This document shows, in pieces, positions 48,074 to 59,550 of a stretch of DNA of 64,000 nucleotides (position 1 is its first letter; each line of letters opens with the position of its first letter). The notes under the pieces were generated by a model that did not search any database, was not told the origin of the DNA, and saw only the letters and a program-made list of their open reading frames with translations. This DNA comes from Megalonaias nervosa (taxonomy: Eukaryota; Mollusca; Bivalvia; Unionida; Unionidae): contig JAECUM010006771.1 of NCBI GenBank assembly GCA_016617855.1, positions 24,360 to 88,359 of the forward strand. Direction: 5' to 3'. Position numbers and translations under genes: made by a program.

Positions 48074-48092
48074 TCAACCAACCAACCAACCA
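48074..48092 (+). repeat. (AACC)n tail of LINE copy 2
   Basis: The element ends in a short tandem AACC run instead of poly(A), a known habit of some I- and Jockey-group LINEs. Copy 1 ends with a shorter run at about 14,882-14,893, and copy 3 with the complementary GGTT run at 51,119-51,131. Confidence 0.85.
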
Positions 48093-48493
48093 ACCTAATG
48101 CTGATGTCGTTGATTGGTTCTCCTTGAGATACATGAAATATGAATGTTCATGAAACACGTGAAACAGTGAAAACATTTAGAGTGTAAGACACATCTGCAA
48201 ATACAAAATTAGCACAGGCGTGAGATATATATCAGAGAAAGAGTTTCAATATAGTGCAGTTAACATTCTTGAAATGTCTCTACATGTCCTCAGATCTTTT
48301 TTTAAGTCTGCATCGGGAACTGAAACGATGGAATTAGATCTGCTGTTGCTATAAAAGCTTACAAATGATACCCTCTCAAACAAATTATTGGCAAATCGAG
48401 TAAATGACGGAGACACTGAAATTGAAATCAGAAAAATACCATATTTTGTGAAAAAGAGATTCATCAAGGTTACTATATTGACATTTTATCGTG

Positions 48494-48703
48494 ATGTTCC
48501 TCCTACTGTTGCAAAGTAGTGTGTATAGAGAAATTGGTGATGGGACATCTGTATCTAATTATATCTCTATAATTAGAAAATTATATATCTATCTTCGTTT
48601 AAGTAAAACTGAAATCTATTATGAAGCGAGCATAAGTCCATTCAACACCTTGAACTATTTCCGTTTGAAAATCAAGAGATATATCCCATCCAGACCACAT
48701 TGA
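48494..48703 (+). CDS. Leader-like 69-codon ORF, unit 4
   Basis: Same as 30,829-31,038: starts MFLLLLQSSVYR and ends IPSRPH. It lies 400 bp after LINE copy 2. Unknown product. Confidence 0.3.
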   Translation: MFLLLLQSSVYREIGDGTSVSNYISIIRKLYIYLRLSKTEIYYEASISPFNTLNYFRLKIKRYIPSRPH

Positions 48704-50188
48704 TATCCTTGCGTTCCGATAATGGTACAAGAGATAGTTAAAGTTGAAAACGATGTATACATTCTTCAAAACACCACTCGGTGGTAGTTTTAATGCCATT
48801 GTCACGTACGTGTCACAGTAACGCTGGTACAATGAACGTTTCGAAAATCACACAATCGGTTTTAACAAAATAAAAAAGAAACTTATTACTGATTTATAGG
48901 AATCATAAATTTCCTCATATTCTGTCAATACCATTTGAAACACATGTGCAACAAGGTAACCGGGTTGGATTTCGGATTTATAACAGAACATTTTTGATGG
49001 TGATGCAAATACAATGTTTATTGATGAATGACTTGAAATGGAAAAGAATTTTGATTAATACGTGCATGTATAAGATCCAAATATTGGACAATATTAACAC
49101 AATCCGTAAGAAACCAATAATGCAACATAAAATGTGAATACAAATAAATGATCTTACACCGTAAAAGGACAAAGGTTAATGATTTACAGTAAATTCTCAC
49201 GACCAAAAGAATGATGTGTTTTACTCAAATAGTAAAAATGATGTATTTTACTCATATAGTAAAATGTGTTCACTAAAATAGTGAAAAATGTAGTGCTTAT
49301 CTCAAATTGTAGAATGATGAAAACAAAAGGACATATATCATACACATCATCTTTATAGTTCCCGAAACACTGGGTATAACACACTTCAAAATTAGCCCAC
49401 AGCTGACAGATTACATGCATGGAGTAACACATACACACGTCGTCACTGGCACACTTGGCTACCAGTCACACTGGTCAATGAAGCAGTCAGCATTTCAGGT
49501 ATAAATAACTATCTCTCTCGTGCATGTGCCCGCAAAAATTTAAACCTTGTTCCGTTATAGATGCTAACTACCTGATAATGGAATCACGACTGGTTACATT
49601 ATTTGACTTCCATTTTAGAGAATGAAATAGACTATTAAGATTTACTTGCTCTTGGAGTTTCGATCAATGTTTTTACGCGTAAGAACCTAATTTGCATTTT
49701 ATTGCAGGTGATTCCCTATTTTATCCCCAAATCTTTCACATAAATTATTATCAGTTATTTAAAATTTGTTTCTGATAGATATGTTAAAATGATTACTATA
49801 TGAGTCAGTTGTCCATGGCAGCCAAGTTAGATAAATACAGTTTTGAAAGCTCCCTTTGGGTATTGAATCTGCTTTGTTTGCTGCAACTGGTCACTAGTGG
49901 TTGATATGGACAATCCATATATTGACTCCCACAATCTTGTACACTGACGTATTAAGTTCTTTATTCAGTCTATTTTGTTATTTTACATTCATCTTCTTTC
50001 ATTTTGAATAATTTTCATTCCAAGCATTGCATAATTCGAATGTGGCAGAGACACTGGTGTTTAATGCATATTATCCTAATACTGTATAATCCACGTCACT
50101 ACCTTAAAGAACAGGACTCGTTGTTTTTGAATTTAAAATTGCTATACTAGGAGGATAGCGTGACTAAACAAACAGTACACTAAATTAA

Positions 50189-50747
50189 CTAGTCATGTGT
50201 TGATTCCTTAGATAAACAGCCAGCTTTATTGCATGAATGCAGTTTGCGTACATGTGAAGACATCCATTCGTTGTAGAGCGAGACTGCATTATATCTGAAG
50301 AACAGCTGAAGGATTACTTTTTGTATGCGATTTTTAACATCATGACTATGTCTCTGTGGTCCTTTCTTGATGACAGATAAATACAAACTACAAAGCATAC
50401 TGCACCTATATGATTTTTAATTTTATTCAAAATATTCTTGCATTGTAATCACTCAGACAAATAGTTATCAAATTTACATTTTTAAAGCTTTCACTCTCTT
50501 CTCCTACAGCAACTAATGTAAAACAAAACAAACGATAAAGGTATGTTGCAAAGGGAATTAAAACTAAGAACGTAATAGATGTCAAACCCGAAGTAGATTT
50601 ATTTTTGATCCAAAAGATAAACCGCTCCCGATTGTAAATATTAAAGTAACTATTATGCAACAGTAGCAGTGCACTTAAAGCCATTATGCTAAGGCAGTCT
50701 AGCGACAAAACCAGTATCCATGGACAAATAAAGTTATTGCGTAACAT
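50189..50747 (-). CDS. Two repeat-borne ORFs, function unknown (unit 4)
   Basis: Leftward, 106 codons (50,747-50,427) then 69 codons (50,398-50,189), nearly identical to those of unit 3. The first has a hydrophobic N-terminus. No motif recognised. Confidence 0.2.
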
Positions 50748-51411
50748 TTAATGCTGAAGTTGCCACCGGCGATTAACCAAAGAAAGTTGGCAAACGGCCA
50801 GCACAAACACGTTCCACCCCATCCCCACCATACACAAAGGAATCGTAAATGTTATTGTACTGAATGCCTTGAAACCATCCCCAAAAATGCAAGAAATGAT
50901 CCAATTGGCTGTACATTGTAGGTAGTAAAGGGATATGTTAAGTTTTTGCACAATCCATCCGGGTAATTCAACCCGTAAAACCCAGTTTAAAAAGGTACTG
51001 TATTGTGGTGGTTTTGGACAGAGCTGGGAACCTTTGACAGGTAAGTGCAGTATACTTTCAACTTCATGATAGAACTTTTAATAAATGTAATTGATAAGAA
51101 GTTCAACATGTGTTTGTAGGTTGGTTGGTTGACTGAATTTTTTACGGAGCACCAGCACTATGAGGCAATTTAGCGCCATGCAAAACGTTATATCTTTCAT
51201 TATTTAAAAGTGGTAAAAGATTACGTATCGACCAGCGATACGAAACCAAACAGTTGAAGGAAAAACGATAAAATGGTCACGGTGATAAATAAAGTTTCCC
51301 GATCGACGGGAAGTGCAAATGATGTATGACAATGAAAACAGATGAAAGGTAATTAAAATCTAGCCACGGCATATATAGCACATAAAACTGTTTAAGGTGA
51401 TAGCATAAAAG

Positions 51412-54400
51412 CTATAATTTATGATAAATATTTACTTCCTTCAGGAAGTCTATAATATAAGAAATGCTAACTGTATCAAAGAGCTCCCTAATGTCATGCA
51501 CATTGTAATAATGATCACGCGTAGGTTGGAGGTCGAAACACTCCAACATAAAGTGCTTAACAGTGAATGGTTCATTGCAAGATATGCACTCTAGTGGGTC
51601 TTCTCCTTTTAGTATAGAAGAGTGGGTTAAATAAGTATGGCCGATTCGAATTCTTGCAATGACTACCTCCTCCCTACGGACGGCTCTGTAGGAAGGAGTC
51701 CATTCTCCTAGGGTTGGCTTGATGGCATGAAGCTTGTTATTCACGGCATCATTCCATGATGCCTGCCATTTCTGACGTAAACAGTCTTTGATACTACGTT
51801 TAAAATCAGTATACGGTGTATTAAAATCAGATGGTTCTAGTGATAGAGCCATTTTAGCAGCGCGGTCTGCTTTGTCATTACCTTTAATTCCAATATGGCT
51901 GGGTAACCAACAGTATACTATATTGTGGGAGGTACTCAGCCCAGTATGTTTCAGGAGAACATTAGCTAATAATGGATTCTCCAGTTTTCTATTATGTAGT
52001 GACTGAAGTACTGATAGTGAATCGGAGAAGATGATGCTATTTAAAATACGCCTGCTTTGAATCTATTACAATGCAAGGTCTATTGCTCTGGCTTCGGCTG
52101 AAAAAATTGATTTACCATTTGACAAGCGAACTTTTGTTGTGTGTTTTCCACTAACGAAGGCTGCAGCAGCCTTTTCCTCATCTTTTGATCCATCAGTATA
52201 TATTCTTGTATAATTTTCAAATTGGGCGATTAGTTCATGGTAAGAGTTGTGAAAGATGGAAGGGTTTGTCTCCGATTTTTTTCCATCGTGTAACGTGAAA
52301 AGTACCTTTGGTTGTTGAAGTAGCCAGGGAGGTGTTTCGGAGACGGTCGTTTTCTGAATTTTTGAAAGTTCAATTTTGATACTGTCAAGGCATGGTAATA
52401 TTCTAATGCCAAAGGTAGGTATGACGTTTGGTTTATTGTCATATAAGGTTTTATATTTGGGTTCAAAAACAGCCGAAAAAGCAGGGTTCAGAGGGTTTGA
52501 GCTTAATTTGAGAGCATACCGTGCGGAAAGCATTTCTCTACGTTGTGATAAAGGTGGTTCGTTCGCTTCAACGAGTAGGCTTTCACACGGGGATGTCTTA
52601 AATGCTCCCAAGGCAAGTCTTATTCCCTGATGATGAATTGGGTCTAGCATCTTCAAATAAGACTTCCTAGCTGAACCATAGACAACGCAACCATAGTCTA
52701 GTTTCGAGCGAATAAATGTTCTGTATAAACTGAGTATGACTTTCCTATCAGCACCCCAGTCAGTGTGTGCTACTACTTTAAGTAAATCTAGAGATTTCAA
52801 GCATTTAGCTTTCAAATTCTTCAGGTGTGGAATAAAAGTCAGTTTTCTGTCGAAGATAATACCTAAAAATTTTGCTTCCTCAACAACTGGAATAGGTGTT
52901 CCGTCCAGCGTGAGCTTAGGTCCATCATGATGTCTTCGTAACTGACAGAAATGCATACATACAGTTTTTGATTTCGAGAATTTGAAACCGTTAGTATTGG
53001 CCCAATTTTGAATCTTCTTGATATTTTGCTGTAATTGTCTTTCAATTGTATGCATGTGCTTGGATCGGTAACATATTAAAAAGTCATCAACATATAGGAA
53101 GCAATCCACACCGGGAGTCAGACACTTGGTGATGCTATTAATTTTTATGTTGAAAAGCGTCACGGATAAAATACTGCCCTGGGGCACACCCATCTCTTGA
53201 TCGTGCATATCAGAGAGGATGGAGCCCACTCGTACCTTGAATTCCCTGTCTGAGAGGAAGTTTGATATGAACGAGGGCAGTCGGCCTTTTAGACCCAGAT
53301 CGTGAAGGTCGTTTAGTATTCCGTACTTCAACGTTGTGTCATAGGCCTTTTCCAAATCAAAGAAAACCGATGCTAATTGTTCTTTATTGATGAAAGCGTC
53401 GCGAACAAATGTTTCCAGTCTAACCAGATGATCATTGGTACTACGACCATAACGAAAGCCACTTTGGAAAGGAGATATTATATTGATGGTTTCCAAATAC
53501 CATACAAGCCGAGAATTGATCATTCGTTTGGTGTTGAAATTGTTGTTATTTATCTTCACATGTCGGAATGAATTGTATTTTCCCTTTCCATTTGTTTTGC
53601 AGATCGTATCCCAAACTTTCTTTATTGAGGAACGAGAGTTTAAAGTTGAAACATATTTTTTCCATGATGCTCGTTTACTTTCTTTAATTATGCGGCGAGC
53701 TTTGGCATGAACAATACGGTACTGAGTTAAGTTTTCGGGCGTTGGACGATTATTAAATTTTTTTTCAGTGCTTCTCGGCGTTGTCTAATATTGTCCTTAT
53801 ATTCTTTAGTGACCCACGGTTTTGGGGTTCTTTTACAATTCGGCGAGGACTTAGGAATGGATTCTTCTGCAATCTCAATTAAGACGGATGTAAATTGTCG
53901 AATAGGATCAATATCGTTTAGGACGGTATTCCTGTTAATTCTAGCTGTACAAAGTGTTTCAAACTTGGCCCTGTCAGCTTTCTTTAAATTCCACTGTGGG
54001 ATCGTTTCATCAATTGTAACGTTGGTGTTCTTAAGAGAGATTGGAAAGTGATCACTGCTGTGAAGGTCATCAGCGACCTTCCAATTATAATCCAAAAGTA
54101 GTGAAGGAGAACAAATTGTTAAGTCGATACAAGTGTATATACCAGTTCCTGGGTGCATGTACGTCGGAGATTTGGTATTAAATAGACACAAGTCTTCGAC
54201 CTTTTTCCCCTGTCGCTTATGTAATTTGATCCCAGAAAATATTATGGGCATTAAAATCACCGAGTAAAACAAATGGTGCAGGAAGTTGTTGAACAAGCGT
54301 GTCGAATTCGTTTGGTAATAAGTTGGTGTTTGGTGGTATGTAAATAGAACAAAATGCAATCACTCGATGTAGAGTGACACTCACAGCAATGGCTTGCAAA

Positions 54401-54654
54401 TTTGTGTTTAAAGGGATGACGCTATGTGGGGCTCTATTGTTCACAGCAATAGAAACCCCTCCCGAGGCCCTGTCAACGTTCTGTAAGTAGGTGTTAAACA
54501 GGGAGTAGTTTTTAAATGTGATGTTGTCCGTATCTTTAAAAAAGGTTTCCTGAAGGCATAGTATTGCAGGATCATATTCGTTTAAAAGCAGGAGAATATC
54601 TTTGTAATTGGCTTTAAGTCCTTGACAATTCCATTGTATGATCGTGTTCTTCAT
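51412..54654 (-). pseudogene. LINE ORF2 endonuclease-RT-RNase H, copy 3
   Basis: Starts MKNTIIQWNCQGLK at 54,654. The endonuclease keeps GDFNAH and SDHFPI but frameshifts near 54,230 and again near 53,760 at a T/A homopolymer. A deletion near 53,522 joins the linker to RT. The RT-to-RNase H frame 53,559-52,066 is open for 497 codons with FDLEKAYDTT, GVPQGSIL and an intact YVDD catalytic motif, then IYTDGSK. A CAA to TAA change stops it at 52,066; the rest of RNase H and the CISC..H..C end lie in 51,852-51,412. This copy preserves the ancestral RT active site that copies 1 and 2 have changed. Confidence 0.9.
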
Positions 54655-54722
54655 TATAAGTTTAGATTGGAGATTTTGGAGCTAGGTTAGACTTTTCGCG
54701 GAGAGAATCTATATGGTTATTT

Positions 54723-55886
54723 CTACGGAGGAAGTACGGGGATGATTTTTTTGTTAGATCTGGAGCTACTTTGAGAACATGGAGCAGTATCTTCTGCATC
54801 CATGCTCTCAATGTCCCCAAACCTGTTATAGAGTTTGATGGGGTCTTCTGACCCCTTTTGCTGCCTATTTCCTTGTGATCTGTTTTTGGTCTTTGGTGCT
54901 TTCGGTGGTTGAGTATTATTGAATGTTGTTTGGGTAGATGCCGTGGTTTTTTGTGCTTGGTAATGGGGGGGGTGTTAGTGCTTGATGTTGACTCGGGTGC
55001 ATCTGTCTGCGTTTGAGCGTCCTCCATTGCCTTGGGATTGTTCTTCACTACAGTGGAGAAGGAGGGGCCAGGAAGAGATGTTTTTGCCTGTACAAGCTTT
55101 GTGGCCTCTGGATAGGGAATGTTGGGTGTGCATTTAACCCTCTGTATTTCCTTCTCCTGTTTCTAGGTATCACAATCCTTGGAATTGGCGTGGTGCTGTT
55201 TTCCACAGTTGACACAATGCGGAGTGGATCTACACTCCGATTCCTGGTGAGAATGATCTCCGCATCGGCCACATATTTAGCTTTTGAGCATCGGTCTTCA
55301 TGATGACCATATTTCTGACACTTATAACATCGAAGTGGATTTGGGATGTACACATCAACCTTCACTTGCAGAAAGCCAACTTTGACCACTCTGGGTACTG
55401 TTGGCTTGTTGAAGGTGAGTATAATGGTGTTGGTGTCCTGCAGGTTGTTGTTACGTTTAATACGCATTCTACGGACTGCAGTGACACCTTCGTTTTTCAT
55501 CCCTTCAATGATATCCGTGTCGCTGACTCCAGCCAAGTCACGACAGCGAATCACGCCTTTGGACGAATTGAGGGTTGTGTGGGCGAACGAGGTCACTGGA
55601 ATATCGAAAAATGTTGTCATTTTCTTGAGGTTTTCTGTTTGACCTCGTCGCTCACACTCGACAAGTAGGCAGCCCGATTTTTAACTTTTTAACAACTTTT
55701 GGTGTTCCAATCAGTCCCATAATTGTTTTCTCGATCACAAACGGAGAGAGTACATTAAGCGGTTTTGTGGCATCTTTAGACTGTATAACCATGAAGCGTG
55801 GAAATGAATCCACACCACATGGTTCGTCATCTGAGTCAGATCCAGTTTTGGTACGTTTTAGTTGATTTTTTTTTTTAGATATCCAC
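54723..55886 (-). pseudogene. LINE ORF1 (zinc-knuckle protein), copy 3
   Basis: The initiator ATG of the other copies is GTG here (55,886), followed by a run of A. The frame reads through the N-terminal part intact in copy 3 only, including the codon that is a stop in copy 1, then shifts near 55,670. The open part 55,620-55,048 has the first knuckle (CYKCQKYGHHEDRC) but a deletion fuses the second. The Pro/Thr-rich tail ends at the TAG at 54,723, 68 bp before ORF2 as in copy 2. Confidence 0.8.
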
Positions 55887-56435
55887 GTTGGTGGATTTAA
55901 AATTCAGCACCCGTGCTCCCCGCCCACCAAGGAGCCCAACAAGGGGACACTTTTCAAGTGCCAGGGATACACAGATGTTATACTCAGTAGGTAAATTCAC
56001 CTCCTGATTCATTCCATAAGACATACTCAGTCGGTAAAATTACCTCCCAATTGACCCGTTGAGCCACCGCCTTCTAGGAAGTCTTCTAAGACTTGGAAAA
56101 GGGAAAGTTAAAGGGATAGAATGTAGAGGCAACGGTGGTATCAAGAGAGATACAACGAGAAGGATAAAGAAAGTGAGCGAGTAAATAAAGACTTCCTAGG
56201 GCTCGGCGTGACCAGCCGATTTGTCGAGACCGGGCCCATCCCGACCACCCGTCTAGAAGAAGTAGAGGCCAAAGTAGTGTATTGCATCGGAAAGCCTCTG
56301 CTCAACTACCAGGATCCTTTCTTCCTCCGACACGGGTCGCAACCCACGGCAAACAGGTTGCCTCTACTTAGTCGCCTCTTACGACACGTAGCGAGGCACG
56401 GCGGGCCAATTCTACAACCCCGGACCCGCAGGGGG

Positions 56436-57847
56436 GATATTGTGAAGAATAACTGGAATAAAATCTGGAGGATGAAATTTTAGATTACATTTGTCGTGAG
56501 CCGCTCCATGATATTGTCCGGTCAAATGACAATGATCACGTACTTTTTATTACCAGGCGCAGGATCTAAAGCTTGTTCACAAATATAACAAAATTCTGCC
56601 TGCGAGAAATCAATTTCCTGCTGAGCTGTCACTTTTACCACTGGAACAATTCTTCTTAAAAGATTAAAAATAGCATCAACTTCACTAATCAACTGCTTGA
56701 GGAGCCAAACAGCTGGATTAGGACCACGATATATTTTAATCGGTTTGGATAAACTCGAATCAACGCTACAAGCTATCTTATACGCGACTCCGCATGGAAC
56801 ATGGATTTGAGTTTTTCTTGTGCTAGACTCGTTAGGATTATTTTCTACACCAAATACAGGCTGAAGTAACCTCAAAATCAGCGTAGATAGCGAAAGGAAC
56901 TTTAAATTCATGTTTGTGGTTGACAAACCGCAGAATTGTTTCTTTCTCGCCTGGCATTGTTACTTCCGAACACTATTGTAGATGCTTTTGTAGTTTTTCA
57001 TTGTCAGAGCAATCGTGTAAATAGTGATAACAGAAGTACTTCTTATTTTTTGTTTGCTGTATTGTCTTCCAATAAGTCCGTTGAAGTTTTTGATCCATAC
57101 GTAATGAGTTTTGTAAAACAGCATGTTTATTGTTGATGTTGAGGCTTTTTCAGAAATATACCTCGGATAGACGTTATCACGCTAGTCAAGACCAAATAAG
57201 TTTACAGAAACATTATTTTGCTTTTCAAACTTTGGTATTTGATTTTCTGCAACGGGAAAGTTGATATCAGTAAAGTTTAATTTTGAAACATAACTGAAAT
57301 ACTTGTGAACACGATCAGCGTTTTTTCTGCTAGAAATATCGCAGAAAGAGTGGCCACTGGAAGCATTTGTTATCAAAGTTTTGGACTTTGATGCAGCACT
57401 TTTTGTTTTTATTTTCTGCGGCAGTTAATGTATGAACTACCGCGTAATACGTTATATTTCATCCTGTGAAACAAAATTTCAGTAATCATCTCAAACTTCC
57501 AACCTGAACCTGATTTCTTCTATTTTCTTCCAAATTTCCGGGTGTATTTTATCGGCGAGCAAGGAGAGATTAGTTCCTGGTAAAAACGCGCTTTGATTTT
57601 GTGCTAATAAAAGGATCTCCAATTTCCTCGTCAACATCATCTCCAGAAACATATAATTTGAAAAATATAACGTGGTACTGTACTAGGATCTTCAAACCCT
57701 TGTGCAAATCAAGCCCACGTTTTATAGTTGGTTCTAACAAATGAAACAAATTTGTCGAGATAAACTTTGCCAGAACGATTTGCTTATCAAATCGATCGCT
57801 ATTGTCAAATCTGGCAAAAGCGGTAGCTATTTTTGTTAGTTTCTCCT
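56436..57847 (-). pseudogene. Protein-primed DNA polymerase B, N-terminal half (Polinton pPolB)
   Basis: The N-terminal half of a Polinton polymerase, which in the family copies the linear element from a terminal-protein primer. Reading leftward: an N-terminal region with SGSGWKF (57,513-57,493), a conserved INFPV..IPKFEKQN stretch (57,270-57,210), a Cys/His-rich stretch and YADFE, the Exo I motif of the 3'-5' exonuclease (56,885-56,871). Then HVPCG, a YRG motif, CYIC and a HLTG..AAH..CN zinc-like region (56,590-56,480). The gene stops at 56,436, where LINE copy 3 begins. Thus Exo II/III, the palm (polymerase A and C motifs) and thumb are absent. Several frameshifts separate the pieces. Clearly inactive. 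Confidence 0.85.
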
Positions 57848-58120
57848 ATAAGGCTTTTTATTATTATATCGCTTAACTTCAGCATTATATATTATATTGG
57901 ATCAAATGTCTAATTGCTTTACAAACAATTAAACAGATTGCTTATTACAATAATGATGGCAAGCGCAAACGAGCAAGAGTCTACTACGTTCTTCCCAAAT
58001 ACAACTTGTACGCGGGAATTATGTTAGAATCGGTGATACACATCAAATAAGGAGAACCGTTTGGTAAGAAACTCTGGCGGGTTATAAGATTAGCGTGAAA
58101 TCAGAAGGAGATACAACGCG
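57848..58120. other. Intergenic, AT-rich
   Basis: No ORF or motif I can support between the polymerase gene (leftward) and the HNH gene (rightward). A divergent promoter would be expected here; nothing specific is visible. Confidence 0.4.
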
Positions 58121-58161
58121 AACGGAAATGCTAAGAAAAGATTTCATTTACTCGCTGTTTT

Positions 58162-58563
58162 GTGGAGACATTCCGGAAGGTCGAGTTTACCGAGTTAACG
58201 GTTCGATATATGGATGATAACATCGGAAATCTTGCTTTTCAAGACAAATATCAACCTCATCCATTATTTGATCTTTACGAAGCCTCCGACAAAGAAATTA
58301 TTCGAAATAAAAAGAAAACGAAAAAATTATCAGGTAGATTACAAAATAGTGGATACTTGTTAGTAACTGTTAGAGGAACACAAACAGATTTCGTTGATTA
58401 TCAATTACACAGGTTTGTGTTTGAAGTTTTTAACGGACCAATTCCGCAGGGAATTTATCCGTGGCTTGTGATTAACCATATTAACAACATTAAACAGACC
58501 ATCGGTTGGAGAATCTTGAGCTGGTTACCCAACAAGAAAATGTTAGAGAAAGGTGAAAACTGA
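58162..58563 (+). pseudogene. HNH homing-type endonuclease (frameshifted)
   Basis: The ORF shows the layout of HNH_3-type nucleases found in phages and large DNA viruses: an N-terminal recognition part, a YLLVTVRG-like strand, LHRFVFEVFNG and the metal-site segment VINHINNIK. The expected downstream signature (RLENLELVT..EN type) is present but in the +1 frame from about 58,497, so one base is lost or gained there. The reading frame may have started upstream (about 58,127), where a similar frame change occurs near 58,210. Such enzymes cut DNA and spread themselves; the role in this element is unknown. It lies on the opposite strand to the polymerase and integrase. Confidence 0.7.
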
Positions 58564-58765
58564 AACGGCATTAATTTTGGGTGTCCAACAAAACTTGTTG
58601 TTTCGTTTAACCTGGAAACAAGCGAAGAAAAGAAGTTTTATTATCAGCTGTGGTAAGATATTTTAACATCCTCCCAAATTCATTTAAATTAGTTGCAGAT
58701 GGCACAGCAAGATCAGCATTTTCTAAGAAATACGATACTAGTATCATTTTCCGATACGATGATAG

Positions 58766-59047
58766 TTACGTCTTTCGTAGGATTCTGCTTAGTTTATCTT
58801 TGGTGATGCAATTATGGCACCACAGCATTATTAAACTCCCATCGTAAACAGCGTCAATAACCGCACCTTCTCGCAGTTTCATTTTTTCTGCCGCTGTAAG
58901 AAGAATTTTGTCATTGTTTCCGTTGGTCAGTATTAAGTTAGCGGAAATATCTTTTTTATCTGGATTTGAGAAACATGTTCTTATCACGTGCTCAAATTGA
59001 ACACGATTAATGATCGTTGCTTTTTCATGGTATCTTATTTTGTCCAT
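58766..59047 (-). CDS. Hypothetical Polinton-associated protein
   Basis: An intact 93-codon ORF starting at ATG 59,047. It is Lys- and Ile-rich with a CF..N and WCHNC pattern and no recognised domain. It is one of the few uninterrupted frames in the element. Its start lies only 38 bp from a plus-strand ATG at 59,086, so the two may share a divergent promoter. Confidence 0.4.
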   Translation of the reverse strand: MDKIRYHEKATIINRVQFEHVIRTCFSNPDKKDISANLILTNGNNDKILLTAAEKMKLREGAVIDAVYDGSLIMLWCHNCITKDKLSRILRKT

Positions 59048-59085
59048 TATTATTTTAAATAAATTGGATAAAATTTAATTATAAT

Positions 59086-59250
59086 ATGAATCTACTTGAA
59101 AGAACTGAGTACATCTACAACACACCATACGAAGATATTGTTGTCAGTGACAGTTGTCAATGATGAAGTCGTCAACGATGAAGTCATCAATGACGAAGTT
59201 GTAGCATATGAGGAAGATTTTAACACGGTTGTCTATAAAACAAAAATCAT
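59086..59250 (+). pseudogene. Hypothetical plus-strand remnant with short repeats
   Basis: ATG at 59,086 opens a 25-codon frame (MNLLERTEYIYNTPYEDIVV) that stops at TGA. In the next frame short repeats encode VNDEVVNDEVINDEV. 59,260-59,480 is AT-rich with further broken plus-strand frames. No family recognised. Confidence 0.3.
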
Positions 59251-59550
59251 ACGGTAGGTCAACAACTGATAGATATGATGTAAAATATCACATTGGAAAA
59301 AATTTATAAAATTCAATTTTACGATTGCGGAGAATCCATTGTTCTGGCAGTTGATAAAGCCGTTTTTAAACACCACAATACCTGGTCGTAAAAAAGTATC
59401 AAATTCGATTTTATATTCGTCAAGATCTTCAACCTGATGCCGTTGTGTAATCCTGTAAGATGCAGATCGGTCTTACGTAAATACGAAGAAATTTACAAAA
59501 ACATTATTTCTCAATACTGCTAGTTGGTATCCAGCTATTAAATTTATCGC

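Larger units (their letters stand above)
42347..48092 (+). mobile_element. LINE copy 2, full length (I/Nimb-like, 5.75 kb)
   Basis: A complete non-LTR retrotransposon: 5' UTR starting CCCCCTGCGGGT, ORF1 with zinc knuckles, ORF2 with endonuclease, RT and RNase H, a 3' UTR and an (AACC)n tail (about 48,074-48,092). It is bounded by a perfect 15-bp target duplication, and the empty site is seen in units 2 and 3. Both ORFs carry stops, so it is dead now although the insertion is younger than the tandem units. Confidence 0.95.
48093..51118 (+). repeat. Tandem unit 4, second part
   Basis: Resumes at the right target duplication (48,093-48,107) and is collinear with 30,430-33,455 of unit 3, with very few differences. 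It holds the 69-codon leader-like ORF (48,494-48,703), the 26-bp repeat (49,212-49,290) and the minus ORFs at 50,189-50,398 and 50,427-50,747, all unknown. It is cut at 51,118 by the tail of LINE copy 3 and does not resume on the far side. 49,440-50,180 has no gene I can see. Confidence 0.9.
51119..56435 (-). mobile_element. LINE copy 3 (5.3 kb, inverted)
   Basis: Same family as copies 1 and 2, on the minus strand: 5' CCCCCTGCGGGT end at 56,435 and a GGTTGGTTGGTT (complement of the AACC tail) at 51,119. It lacks about 0.42 kb of RT N-terminal sequence present in copy 2 (45,272-45,694). Its left neighbour is unit 4 and its right neighbour is a Polinton polymerase gene; the flanks share no duplication. 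Confidence 0.95.
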
